Shown: positions 1 to 7,942 of the stretch, piece after piece | Layout of the letters: every line of letters begins with the position of its first letter | Position numbering within the stretch: position 1 is the stretch's first letter | Assembly: GCF_000092645.1 (NCBI RefSeq) | Contig: NC_014165.1 | Coordinates: 186,001-250,000, forward strand | DNA: 64,000 bases | From: Thermobispora bispora DSM 43833 | GTDB taxonomy: Bacteria; Actinomycetota; Actinomycetes; Streptosporangiales; Streptosporangiaceae | Reading direction: 5' to 3' | Position numbers and translations under genes: made by a program | The notes under the pieces: generated by a model | Told to the model about the DNA's origin: nothing | Databases searched by the model: none | The model's input: only the letters and a program-made list of their open reading frames with translations

Positions 1-41
1 CCCGGCCGGATCGGCGCCGGGCCCGGGCGACCGGCGGGCGC

Positions 42-2126
42 TCAGATGAGCACGTGGCGCTCGGGGTTGCCGGCGAAGCAGAACTGGGCGTTCCGGGTGA
101 GCTTGTGGTCGGCGGCCTGCCAGGTGTGCGCCTTGGCGTCGGCGCCCCGGATGTAGATGAAGTTGAACCGGTCGGCGGAGTAGATCCGGATGCCCTCTTC
201 CTTGCACCGCCGGACGAGCCGGGTGTCCTCGCCGGCGTTGACCGGCTCGAACGGCATCGCCCGCAGCAGGTCGGCCTTGGCCAGGATCGTGGCGCCCTGG
301 ATGAGGTGGGCGTACCGGTGCTCCAGGCCGGGCAGCCGGAGCACGGTGATGTCCTGGTCGGGGAAGTAGGTGTAGTGCGCGCCCTTGCCGACCATCTCGG
401 CGTCGGTGTAGTCGAACGCCCGGATCAGGTCGGACAGGTAGTGCTCGCCGTAGATGTTGTCGTCGTCCATCTTGGCGATCAGCTCGCCCTCGGCGTGGGC
501 GATGCCGTGGTTGAGCACCTCGCCGAGCGTCCAGTCCGGGTCGGCGGTGAGCACCTTCACCTCGGGGATGCCGGCGGCGAGGGCCTTGTCCCGGACGACC
601 GACGGGTCCTCGCTCATGTTGTGCAGGACGAGCACCAGCTCCAGGTTGCGGTGGCGCTGCCGGGCCACCTGGCTGATCGCGTGCTCGATCTGGCCGGGCC
701 GGTTGGTGGGGAGGACGACCGAGACGGACCGCGACCGGGGGCGGACCGGCCAGCCGAGGTCGCGGAGGATCTGGTCCACCCGGTGGGAGAAGGTGTGCTT
801 GCTGAGCACCTCGCGCATGGCGAGGTGGCCCTGCCGGGCGCGCAGCTCCGGGCTGTTGAGGAAGTAGAGCGCGAGGTTGTAGGCCTCCTCCTGGGTGTGC
901 GCCACCGGGATGAGATCGCCGAAGGTCTCCTCGATCGCCCGGGACCAGCCGGAGAGCACGGTGGTGGAGCAGGCGGAGAGCTCGAAGACCCGCCGGGCGC
1001 ACATCGTCGGTGAGTCGATCACCGAGTTCACGTTGAGGAAGATCTTGTACATCTTGTACGCGGCGAGCATCTGCTCGTACGGCAGCTCGCCGACGATGTG
1101 CGGGCGGTACTCCTCCGGCCAGGCGTACTTGTCGGCGACGGTGGCGTTGCGGGCGAAGATGTGCAGGCCGAGCTCGCGCAGCGGGGCGAGCACGGTCTCC
1201 ATCTGCTCGCGCCGCTCCGGGTGCTTGTCCCGGAAGTACATGCCGGCGAAGACGATGTCGTACGGCCGGCCCAGGCGGGTCTGGATCGGGTTGTGGATGC
1301 GCGGCTGGGCGGCGAACTGGAGCACGCCGACCCGGTCGTGCCCCAGGATCTCCCGGTACTTCGGGATCATGTCGCCGTCGCAGGTGTAGACGTAGTCGAA
1401 GAGCTTGGCCGTCTCGATGAAGTGGTCGAAGTTGGGCGGGTCCTCCTTGTTCCAGAAGACCGTGGGGATGCCCTGCTCCTTGAACCAGGCGACCAGCTCG
1501 CGCAGCTCCTTCTTGGGAGCGTTGGTCCCGGTCATCTGATAGCGCCAGCGGCCCTGGTTGCCGTGCCAGGCCGACTCGCAGAACAGTAAGTCGGGCCGCT
1601 TCTCGGCGAAGATCTCCCGCCAGTCGTGGAGGCCGAACTCGATCTGGTCCCACTCGTAGCGGAAGGCGAGGCGGGAGAAGTCGTCGAGGATCACGGCGAC
1701 CCGCAGGTCGGGCCGGACCACCGGGCCGTCCGGCCACTGGAGGGTGGGGATGGTGACCTCGGGGCCCTTCGCCTCGGCGAGCTTGGCCGCCTCGGTCACC
1801 GGCAGCGGCGGCTTGGGGGCCTTGCGTACCTTGATCGCCTTGCTGAGATCGCGGGGCAGCCGGACGAACTTGCCCGGTTTGGTGGCGCCGGTGAGCGCCT
1901 GGGCGACCCGGTATGGGCGCTGGGCCTGCGTCGCCTTGAGCTTCCAGGTGGCGTACTCGGCGCGGGCCTCGGCGATGGCGAGCCGCTTCTCCAGGTCCCG
2001 GATGCGCTCCTCGTAGCGCTCGACGATCTTGCGTTCCTCGGGCAGCCAGTTCACCGGCCCGAGCCGGGTGAATCGCGGCGCGTCGGGTGTTTCGTCCGGA
2101 AGGCGAGTCTCATCCGTCTCAGCCAT
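42..2126 (-). CDS. Two-domain glycosyltransferase (CgeB/YkvP-like plus family 2)
   Basis: A predicted 694-residue cytoplasmic glycosyltransferase. An N-terminal coiled coil (about residues 30-75, rich in E, R and A) precedes a CgeB/YkvP-like glycosyltransferase region (about 140-460). A GT-A family 2 domain follows (about 467-680), starting SVSVVLPTNRPG and carrying the metal-binding run DDDN near residue 553. The ATG at 2126 is chosen because AGGGGGGAGAT lies directly upstream; the open frame continues further but without a ribosome site. It probably adds sugars to the surface glycan whose precursors come from the neighbouring wecB and wecC-like genes. Donor and acceptor cannot be read from the sequence. 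Confidence 0.85.
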   Translation of the reverse strand: MAETDETRLPDETPDAPRFTRLGPVNWLPEERKIVERYEERIRDLEKRLAIAEARAEYATWKLKATQAQRPYRVAQALTGATKPGKFVRLPRDLSKAIKVRKAPKPPLPVTEAAKLAEAKGPEVTIPTLQWPDGPVVRPDLRVAVILDDFSRLAFRYEWDQIEFGLHDWREIFAEKRPDLLFCESAWHGNQGRWRYQMTGTNAPKKELRELVAWFKEQGIPTVFWNKEDPPNFDHFIETAKLFDYVYTCDGDMIPKYREILGHDRVGVLQFAAQPRIHNPIQTRLGRPYDIVFAGMYFRDKHPERREQMETVLAPLRELGLHIFARNATVADKYAWPEEYRPHIVGELPYEQMLAAYKMYKIFLNVNSVIDSPTMCARRVFELSACSTTVLSGWSRAIEETFGDLIPVAHTQEEAYNLALYFLNSPELRARQGHLAMREVLSKHTFSHRVDQILRDLGWPVRPRSRSVSVVLPTNRPGQIEHAISQVARQRHRNLELVLVLHNMSEDPSVVRDKALAAGIPEVKVLTADPDWTLGEVLNHGIAHAEGELIAKMDDDNIYGEHYLSDLIRAFDYTDAEMVGKGAHYTYFPDQDITVLRLPGLEHRYAHLIQGATILAKADLLRAMPFEPVNAGEDTRLVRRCKEEGIRIYSADRFNFIYIRGADAKAHTWQAADHKLTRNAQFCFAGNPERHVLI

Positions 2127-2552
2127 ATCTCCCCCCTCGCGGAACGCCATCGTACGGTGTGCCACGCCCGACTCGCGTAGGTATCGGGCCAAGAGGCATG
2201 GCTCGCGAGGGTATCCGGCGAATCGTCCGCCCTGGTGGCCGCCGGGAAGCCGTCCGGCGTCCGGAGCCGTGGCGATGACCCGGCGATGACCGTGCACCCG
2301 GACCCGGTGGGGGAACCGGCGCGTCCGGGATGGCGATGAGAGTCCGGGAGCCCATCATCCGCCAGGCCAGGTGTGGCCAGGGTTCTCGCCGTGGCCGGGA
2401 TCGCGGTGAGCACCGCCCGGCACGCTCGGCCGGGGGATGACCCGGCCGACATGTTCGCCCGTGACGGCGCACCGCCCGGCACGCGGCGGCCGGGGTCGGC
2501 CCCACTGCGACGCCGCCGGGCGGGATCAGCCGACCGTGCCGCCGGGGTCGGT
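2127..2552. other. Intergenic stretch between wecB and the two-domain glycosyltransferase
   Basis: About 425 bases without a convincing gene. It must hold the promoter of the downstream minus-strand glycosyltransferase if that gene is not co-transcribed with wecB. Next to the wecB stop there is a hairpin (separate entry). I see no other structure. Confidence 0.5.
2530..2551 (-). terminator. Possible terminator hairpin after wecB
   Basis: CCGACC (2530-2535) and GGTCGG (2546-2551) form a six-base-pair stem directly beyond the wecB stop codon. There is no T-run, as is common in actinobacteria, so this is tentative. Confidence 0.35.
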
Positions 2553-3680
2553 TCAGCCCACCGTGCCGCGGCCGGCCGGCGAGAGGTTGTCGCCGCGCAG
2601 CCAGGCGGCGATCACCCGGGCGATCCGCGGGCCGGCCTTGCCGTCCCACAGCGGCGGGAGCTCCCCGGCCGGGGTGGCCGCGCCGTCGGCGAGGGCCTTG
2701 GCCGCGGCGGCCGGGAGCGAGGCCGGGGTGACGAGCCGGTTGGTCCCGTGGGTCACGGTGATCGGCCGCTCCGTGTTCGGCCGGACGGTGAGGCACGGGA
2801 TGCCGAGCATGGTGGTCTCCTCCTGCACCCCGCCGGAGTCGGTCACCACGAGCGCGGCCCCGCGCACCAGGGAGAGGAAGTCCACGTACCCGAGCGGCTC
2901 GATGATCTTGAGGTTCTCCCGGTCCACCAGCCCGGCCTCGGCGAGCCGCGTACGGCCCCGCGGGTGGAGCGGCACGATCACCCGGACGTGCTCGGCCACG
3001 CCGAGGACCGCCGACACCAGCTCACGGGCGGCCTCGGGGTCGTCCACGTTGGCCGGCCGGTGCAGGGTGGCGACGGCGTAGCGGCCGTCCACGCCGAGCC
3101 GCCGCTTGATCGGCTCCGGGTCGAGCTTGGGCAGCGCGGCGAAGAGGCTGTCGATCATGGGGTTGCCGACGAAGTGGACCTTGGCCGGGTCCACCCCCTC
3201 GTTCGCCAGGTGGGAGAGCGCATCGGGCGAGGTGCAGAAGAGCAGATCCGCGAGGGCGTCGGTGACGACGCGGTTGACCTCCTCCGGCATCTCGCGGTCG
3301 AACGAGCGCAGCCCCGCCTCCACGTGCGCGAACGGGATGTGGAGTTTGGCGCAGACGAGGGCCGCGGCGAGCGTGGAGTTGACGTCGCCGTAGACGACCA
3401 CGAGCGCGGGGGCGTGCTCCTGCAGCACGTCCTCCAGCCCCACCAGGAGCGCGGCCGTCTGGCGCGCGTGGGTGCCGGACCCGACCCCCAGGTTCGCGAT
3501 CGGCTCGGGAAGGTTGAGGTCGGCGAAGAACACGTCCGACATGAGCGCGTCGTAGTGCTGGCCCGTGTGCACGATGGCCTGCCGCACCCCCAGCTCGGCC
3601 AGCGCGTGGACCACGGGGGCCGCCTTGACGAAGTTGGGCCGTGCGCCCAGCACGTGCAGGACGAGGGGGTTGTCCCTCAT
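2553..3680 (-). CDS. wecB: UDP-N-acetylglucosamine 2-epimerase (non-hydrolysing)
   Basis: A 375-residue enzyme that interconverts UDP-GlcNAc and UDP-ManNAc. Family motifs are present in order: GARPNFVKAAPV at the N-terminus, HTGQHYD, VYGDVNST, HVEAGLRSFDREMPEEVNR and the C-terminal DSGGVQEET that holds the nucleotide. The ATG start at 3680 has GGCGAGG four bases upstream. It is divergent from the glycosyltransferase at 3737, with 56 bases between them. The nearby nucleotide-sugar dehydrogenase at 5578 suggests the product is oxidised to UDP-ManNAcA for a surface polysaccharide (inference). Confidence 0.95.
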   Translation of the reverse strand: MRDNPLVLHVLGARPNFVKAAPVVHALAELGVRQAIVHTGQHYDALMSDVFFADLNLPEPIANLGVGSGTHARQTAALLVGLEDVLQEHAPALVVVYGDVNSTLAAALVCAKLHIPFAHVEAGLRSFDREMPEEVNRVVTDALADLLFCTSPDALSHLANEGVDPAKVHFVGNPMIDSLFAALPKLDPEPIKRRLGVDGRYAVATLHRPANVDDPEAARELVSAVLGVAEHVRVIVPLHPRGRTRLAEAGLVDRENLKIIEPLGYVDFLSLVRGAALVVTDSGGVQEETTMLGIPCLTVRPNTERPITVTHGTNRLVTPASLPAAAAKALADGAATPAGELPPLWDGKAGPRIARVIAAWLRGDNLSPAGRGTVG

Positions 3681-3724
3681 TTACCTCGCCTTTCCTCCGG
3701 ACCTGGGGCAAACGCTGCCTATGG

Positions 3725-3736
3725 TACGGTCACGCC
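3725..3736 (+). promoter_or_regulatory. Leaderless-type promoter of glycosyltransferase
   Basis: TACGGT (3725-3730) lies six bases before the GTG at 3737, and no Shine-Dalgarno sequence is present. This supports GTG 3737 as the start, on a transcript beginning at or next to it. Confidence 0.5.
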
Positions 3737-5467
3737 GTGGAATCCGAGGCCAACAACCCCGCTCCGGCGGTGTCCACGTCCTCAGGCGATCCCATGCCGA
3801 CCGGTTCGCGCAGCACGTCCACATCGAAGATCGACGCCAAGAAGGCACGCGCCGACCTGGGCAGGTTCCTCCGTGGCTTCGTGAAGAACCCGGTCGTGGT
3901 CTCCCGGATCTTCGTGAGCAAGGTGAGATCCGACCCGATGCGGGTGGCCCAGGCGGCGGCGGAGGCCATGCCCGCGCCGCTGCGCCCGCTGGTGGGGCGC
4001 GTGGCCTGGCCGGTGGCCCGGTACGTGAAGGTCACCACGCGCAAGGTCGTCCGCAGGATGGCCGACGGCCCCCTGGAGAAGGCGAAGGACCTCTTCGACC
4101 AGGGCCGGATGTCAGAGGCGATCAAGGTGCTGCGGCCGCACCAGCGGTGGCCGTTCATCCGCCGCCGGATCGCCTACTACGAGGGTGAGATGGCCGCCCT
4201 CGGGCCGAACCCCATCCCGCCGCAGCCCAAGGTGACCGTGGCCGACCGGGTTCCCGGGCGGGTGCTCCACCTGGTCACGAACGCGCTGCCGTACACGCAG
4301 GCGGGGTACACGGTCCGCACCCACCGCATCGTCACCGCGCAGCGGGCGGCCGGGCTCGACCCCCACGTGGTGACGAGCTGGGGCTGGCCGATGCTCCAGG
4401 GCCACACCGACGCCGCGCCGTACGAGGATATCGACGGCATCCCGTACCACCGGCTGCTGCCGAAGGGTGAGGTGCCGTCCGAGAGCCGCGGCCGGATGAT
4501 CCTCGGGGCCGCCGAGGTGACCGAGCTGGTGAAGACCCTCCGGCCCCAGGTGCTCCACGCGGCGACCGACCACCGCAACGGCTCCGTGGCGCTCGCCGTG
4601 CGGGAGCGGACGAACACCCCGTTCGTCTACGAGGTGCGCGGGTTCCTCGAGGAGACCTGGGTCTCCCGCGACCCGCGACGGGTCGGCAGCGAGCGCCACC
4701 GCATGCAGCGCGAGCGCGAGGCGCAGATCATGCGGGAGGCCGACGCCGTGGTCACGCTCGCCGAGACCATGGCGGCGGAGATCGTCGAGCGGGGCGTGCC
4801 CCGGGAGCGCATCTACCTCGCGCCCAACGCGGTGGACGACTCCCTGCTCACCGCCGAGTTCGACGGCGCCGCGCTCCGCCGGCGGTACGGCATCGGCGAC
4901 GACGAGATCGTGGTCGGCTCGGTGTCGAGCATCGTCGCCTACGAGGGCTTCGCCACCCTGCTCGACGCGGCGGCGCTGCTCCGGGAGGCCGGAACCCCGG
5001 TGCGGGTGCTCCTCGTCGGCGACGGCGCCGAGCGGCCCGCGCTGCTCGAGCAGGTCGAGCGGCTCGGCCTGAAGGACCTCGCGATCCTCCCCGGGCGGGT
5101 CGCGCCCGACGAGGCGCTCCAGGCGCAGGCGGCGCTCGACATCTTCGTCTGCCCGCGCGAGGACCTGCGGGTCTGCCGGCTGGTCACCCCGCTGAAGCCG
5201 GTGGAGGCGATGGCGCTCGGCAAGCCGGTGGTGCTCAGCGACCTCCCCGCGCTCGCCGAGCTGGTGGGCTCGGGCGAGGCGGGCGTGCTCGTCCCGCCGG
5301 GCGACGCCTCGGCGCTCGCGCGGGCGATCGCCGAGCTCCGCGACGACCCGGCGCGCCGCCGCGAGATGGGCGAGGCCGGGAAGGCCGAGGTCGCGGCGAA
5401 GCGCACGTGGAGCAGCCTGGCGAAGACTTACCAGAACATCTACCGAACAGTTACGGACGGGAGATAA
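3737..5467 (+). CDS. Glycosyltransferase family 4 (GT-B fold)
   Basis: A 576-residue protein. A variable N-terminal region of about 170 residues precedes the GT-B domains. The acceptor half starts around VLHLVTNALPYTQAGYTVRT. The donor half contains GSVSSIVAYEGFATLLDAAALL, LLVGDGAERPAL and the final VEAMALGKPVVLSDLPALAELV, with PVEAMALGKPV in the usual EX7E region. The GTG at 3737 is chosen because TACGGT sits six bases upstream (leaderless pattern); an ATG at 3794 is an alternative. It lies in the surface-glycan cluster and is probably cytoplasmic or peripheral at the membrane. Sugar specificity is unknown. Confidence 0.88.
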   Translation: MESEANNPAPAVSTSSGDPMPTGSRSTSTSKIDAKKARADLGRFLRGFVKNPVVVSRIFVSKVRSDPMRVAQAAAEAMPAPLRPLVGRVAWPVARYVKVTTRKVVRRMADGPLEKAKDLFDQGRMSEAIKVLRPHQRWPFIRRRIAYYEGEMAALGPNPIPPQPKVTVADRVPGRVLHLVTNALPYTQAGYTVRTHRIVTAQRAAGLDPHVVTSWGWPMLQGHTDAAPYEDIDGIPYHRLLPKGEVPSESRGRMILGAAEVTELVKTLRPQVLHAATDHRNGSVALAVRERTNTPFVYEVRGFLEETWVSRDPRRVGSERHRMQREREAQIMREADAVVTLAETMAAEIVERGVPRERIYLAPNAVDDSLLTAEFDGAALRRRYGIGDDEIVVGSVSSIVAYEGFATLLDAAALLREAGTPVRVLLVGDGAERPALLEQVERLGLKDLAILPGRVAPDEALQAQAALDIFVCPREDLRVCRLVTPLKPVEAMALGKPVVLSDLPALAELVGSGEAGVLVPPGDASALARAIAELRDDPARRREMGEAGKAEVAAKRTWSSLAKTYQNIYRTVTDGR

Positions 5468-5495
5468 GCCACTAAACGAAGAGTCCGTGGCATCA

Positions 5496-5510
5496 AGCAC
5501 CATTGGTGCT
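5496..5510. promoter_or_regulatory. Perfect 15-bp palindrome upstream of the wecC-like operon
   Basis: AGCACC-ATT-GGTGCT lies 10 bases before the TAACCT hexamer (5520-5525), where an RNA polymerase -35 contact or an operator would be. It could instead be a weak terminator for the glycosyltransferase ending at 5467. Confidence 0.45.
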
Positions 5511-5519
5511 GAGTTGAGA

Positions 5520-5533
5520 TAACCTTTGCCACC
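5520..5533 (+). promoter_or_regulatory. Leaderless-type promoter of leader peptide and wecC-like gene
   Basis: TAACCT (5520-5525) lies eight bases before the ATG at 5534, consistent with transcription starting at that ATG. Confidence 0.5.
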
Positions 5534-5581
5534 ATGAAGCGTTGTTCCCACCCCCACGTCGCTCCCCAGGTCACAACGTGA
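5534..5581 (+). CDS. 15-codon leader peptide coupled to the dehydrogenase gene
   Basis: The frame reads MKRCSHPHVAPQVTT and stops at TGA 5579-5581. That stop overlaps the GTG (5578-5580) of the next gene in a GTGA junction. The start follows a TANNNT hexamer by eight bases and has no Shine-Dalgarno sequence, so it looks like a leaderless start. The downstream GTG also lacks a good ribosome site, which makes translational coupling likely. His, Pro and Thr codons are frequent. Whether the peptide or only its translation matters is unknown. Confidence 0.5.
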   Translation: MKRCSHPHVAPQVTT

Positions 5582-6840
5582 CCGGCTTCGACCTCACGAT
5601 CATCGGACTGGGATACGTGGGCATGCCGCTGGCCAAGGAGGCCACGGCGGCCGGTCTACGGGTGGCTGGTCTGGACGTCGATCCGCACAAGATCGAGGAG
5701 CTCAAGGCCGGTCGGTCGTACATCGACGACCTGACCGACGGAGACCTCGACGCCATGCTGTCCGCGGGCTTCACGCCCACGGTGGATCCCTCGGTGCTGG
5801 CCGGGTCGAGCACGATCGTGATCTGCGTGCCCACGCCGCTCGACGAGGACCGCCGCCCGGACCTGTCGGCGGTGGTGAACGCGAGCCGGACCGTGGCCGG
5901 TCAGCTGCGGCCCGGGACGCTCGTCGTGCTGGAGTCCACCACGTGGCCGGGCACCACGGACGAGGTCGTGCGCCCGATCCTGGAGGAGTCGGGGCTGCGC
6001 GCCGGCGTGGACTTCCATCTCGCCTTCTCGCCGGAGCGGATCGACCCCGGCAACCCCAAGTACGGCGTGCGGAACACCCCCAAGGTCGTCGGCGGTTACA
6101 CCGAGGCCTGCCGGGAGCGGGCATGCGCCTTCTACTCCCGGTTCATCGAGCGGGTGGTCCCGGTCAGCGGGACCCGCGAGGCCGAGATGGCCAAGCTGCT
6201 CGAGAACACCTACCGGCACGTCAACATCGCGCTCGTCAACGAGATGGCGATCTTCTGCGACGAGCTGGGCGTGAACCTATGGGAGGCGATCGAGGCCGCC
6301 GCGACCAAGCCGTTCGGCTTCCAGAAGTTCCTCCCGGGGCCGGGTGTCGGCGGTCACTGCATCCCGGTCGACCCGTCGTACCTGTCGTACACGGTGCGCA
6401 AGCTCGGCTACCCGTTCCGCTTCGTCGAGCTGGCGCAGGAGATCAACGAGCGGATGCCGTCCTACGTGGTGACCCGGGTGCAGCGCCTGCTGAACCGGGC
6501 GCGCAAGCCCGTGAACGGGTCCCACGTGGTGCTGCTCGGGGTCACCTACAAGCCGGACATCTCGGACACGCGGGAGACGCCGGCGGTGCCGGTGGCCGAG
6601 GCGCTCCTCGAGCTGGGGGCCGACCTGTCCTACTGCGACCCGTTCGTGAAGGAGTGGTCGGTCAAGGGCAGGGTGATCCCGCGCCGGGAGAGCCTCGAGG
6701 AAGCGGTCGAGGAGGCCGACGTCGCAGTGTTGCTCCAGCAGCATTCCGCGTTCGACCTGGATACTGTGGAGCGCAAGGCGCGGCTCGTGCTCGACACGCG
6801 CGGGGTGCTGACCGAGAGCGACCGCGTCGAGCGGTTGTAG
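5578..6840 (+). CDS. wecC: Nucleotide-sugar dehydrogenase, probably UDP-ManNAc dehydrogenase
   Basis: A 420-residue NAD-dependent UDP-sugar 6-dehydrogenase. It shows the Rossmann motif GLGYVGMPLA at the N-terminus, VPTPLDEDRRPDLSAV, the central helix with KLLENTYRHVNIALVNEM, the catalytic cysteine in GGHCIPVDP, and the C-terminal domain GVTYKPDISDTRETPA. Pairing with wecB makes UDP-ManNAc to UDP-ManNAcA the likely reaction; UDP-glucose cannot be excluded from motifs alone. The GTG start at 5578 overlaps the stop of a 15-codon leader peptide. A GT4 gene follows 13 bases downstream after a GGAGG site. Confidence 0.87.
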   Translation: MTGFDLTIIGLGYVGMPLAKEATAAGLRVAGLDVDPHKIEELKAGRSYIDDLTDGDLDAMLSAGFTPTVDPSVLAGSSTIVICVPTPLDEDRRPDLSAVVNASRTVAGQLRPGTLVVLESTTWPGTTDEVVRPILEESGLRAGVDFHLAFSPERIDPGNPKYGVRNTPKVVGGYTEACRERACAFYSRFIERVVPVSGTREAEMAKLLENTYRHVNIALVNEMAIFCDELGVNLWEAIEAAATKPFGFQKFLPGPGVGGHCIPVDPSYLSYTVRKLGYPFRFVELAQEINERMPSYVVTRVQRLLNRARKPVNGSHVVLLGVTYKPDISDTRETPAVPVAEALLELGADLSYCDPFVKEWSVKGRVIPRRESLEEAVEEADVAVLLQQHSAFDLDTVERKARLVLDTRGVLTESDRVERL

Positions 6841-6853
6841 GAGGGGTCCGCGC

Positions 6854-7942
6854 GTGCACGTGCTCGTCATGACGGTGGTCCACCACCCCGAGGACGCCCG
6901 GATCCTGCACCGGCAGATCCGCGCGCTCGTCGACGCCGGTCATGAGGTCACGTACGCAGCGCCGTTCACCGCCCGGGGCGTCACGCCCCGGCCATGGGTC
7001 ACCGGGGTGGACCTGCCGCGCGCCGCGGAGCGCCGCCGCATCGCCGCGATCTGGGCGGCGCGCAGGCTCTTCAAGCGCATGCGCGGCAAGGTGGACCTGG
7101 TCCTCATCCACGATGTGGAGCTGCTCCTCGCCGTGGTCGGGGTGCGCAACCGGCCACCGGTGGTCTGGGACGTGCACGAGGACACCCCGGCCACCCTCTC
7201 CCTCAAGCCGTGGCTGCCCGCGTTCCTCCGCCCGCCGGTGCGGTTCCTCGCCCGGCTGCTCGAGGGCACGGCCGAGCGGCACCTCCACCTGCTCCTCGCC
7301 GAGTCCGCCTACGCCCAGCGGTTCAAGCGGCAGCACCTGGTGGTGCCGAACGAGACCTGGGTGCCGGACCACGTCGTCCCGCCGGGCGACGACCGGGTCG
7401 TCTACCTCGGCTGGCTCTCCGAGGCCCGGGGCGTCCACGAGGCGGTCGAGGTGGCCCGCCTCCTGCGGCCCCACCGGGTCTCCGTCGAGCTCATCGGGTA
7501 CGCGGACCCGCAGAGCCGGCCGCTGCTCACCGCCGCGGTCAACGAGGGCCTGCTCGAGTGGCGGGACTTCATGCCGAACGACGAGGCGCTCAAGCGGCTC
7601 GACGGGGCCCTCGCCGGGCTCTCCCTCCTCCACGACGAGCCGAACTACCGCCACTCCATGCCCACCAAGATCGTTGAGTACATGGCCCACGGGATCCCCG
7701 TGATCACCACGCCCTCTCCCCGGGCCGTCGAGCTGGTGGAGCGCTACCGGTGCGGCACGGTCGTGCCCTGGCGGGACCCGGCCGCCGTGGTGCAGGCGAT
7801 CCTGCACTACCGGGACAACCAGGAGGAGCGGGTGCACACCGGTGGCCGCGGGTACGCCGCCGCCCGGGCCTACCACCACTGGCCGAACTCGGCGCGCCGG
7901 TTCGTCGCCCAGCTCGAGGCCTGGGCGGCCGGGCGGGAGTGA
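6854..7942 (+). CDS. Glycosyltransferase family 4
   Basis: A 362-residue GT-B glycosyltransferase. The N-terminus MHVLVMTVVHHPEDARILHRQIRAL is typical of surface-glycan glycosyltransferases. The C-terminal donor domain contains YLGWLSEARGVHEAVEVARLL, GYADPQ and the EYMAHGIPVITT segment that binds the nucleotide. GTAGGAGGGGT precedes the GTG start at a normal distance. Its stop TGA overlaps the GTG of the next gene (GTGA at 7939-7942), so these genes and the dehydrogenase form one operon. Confidence 0.88.
   Translation: MHVLVMTVVHHPEDARILHRQIRALVDAGHEVTYAAPFTARGVTPRPWVTGVDLPRAAERRRIAAIWAARRLFKRMRGKVDLVLIHDVELLLAVVGVRNRPPVVWDVHEDTPATLSLKPWLPAFLRPPVRFLARLLEGTAERHLHLLLAESAYAQRFKRQHLVVPNETWVPDHVVPPGDDRVVYLGWLSEARGVHEAVEVARLLRPHRVSVELIGYADPQSRPLLTAAVNEGLLEWRDFMPNDEALKRLDGALAGLSLLHDEPNYRHSMPTKIVEYMAHGIPVITTPSPRAVELVERYRCGTVVPWRDPAAVVQAILHYRDNQEERVHTGGRGYAAARAYHHWPNSARRFVAQLEAWAAGRE

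Noticed and set aside
54-1013. Long plus-strand open frame opposite the two-domain glycosyltransferase
   Set aside because: Val/Leu/Gly/Asp-rich translation with no motif. It is the usual antisense shadow of a GC-rich gene, and the minus-strand frame has clear glycosyltransferase domains.
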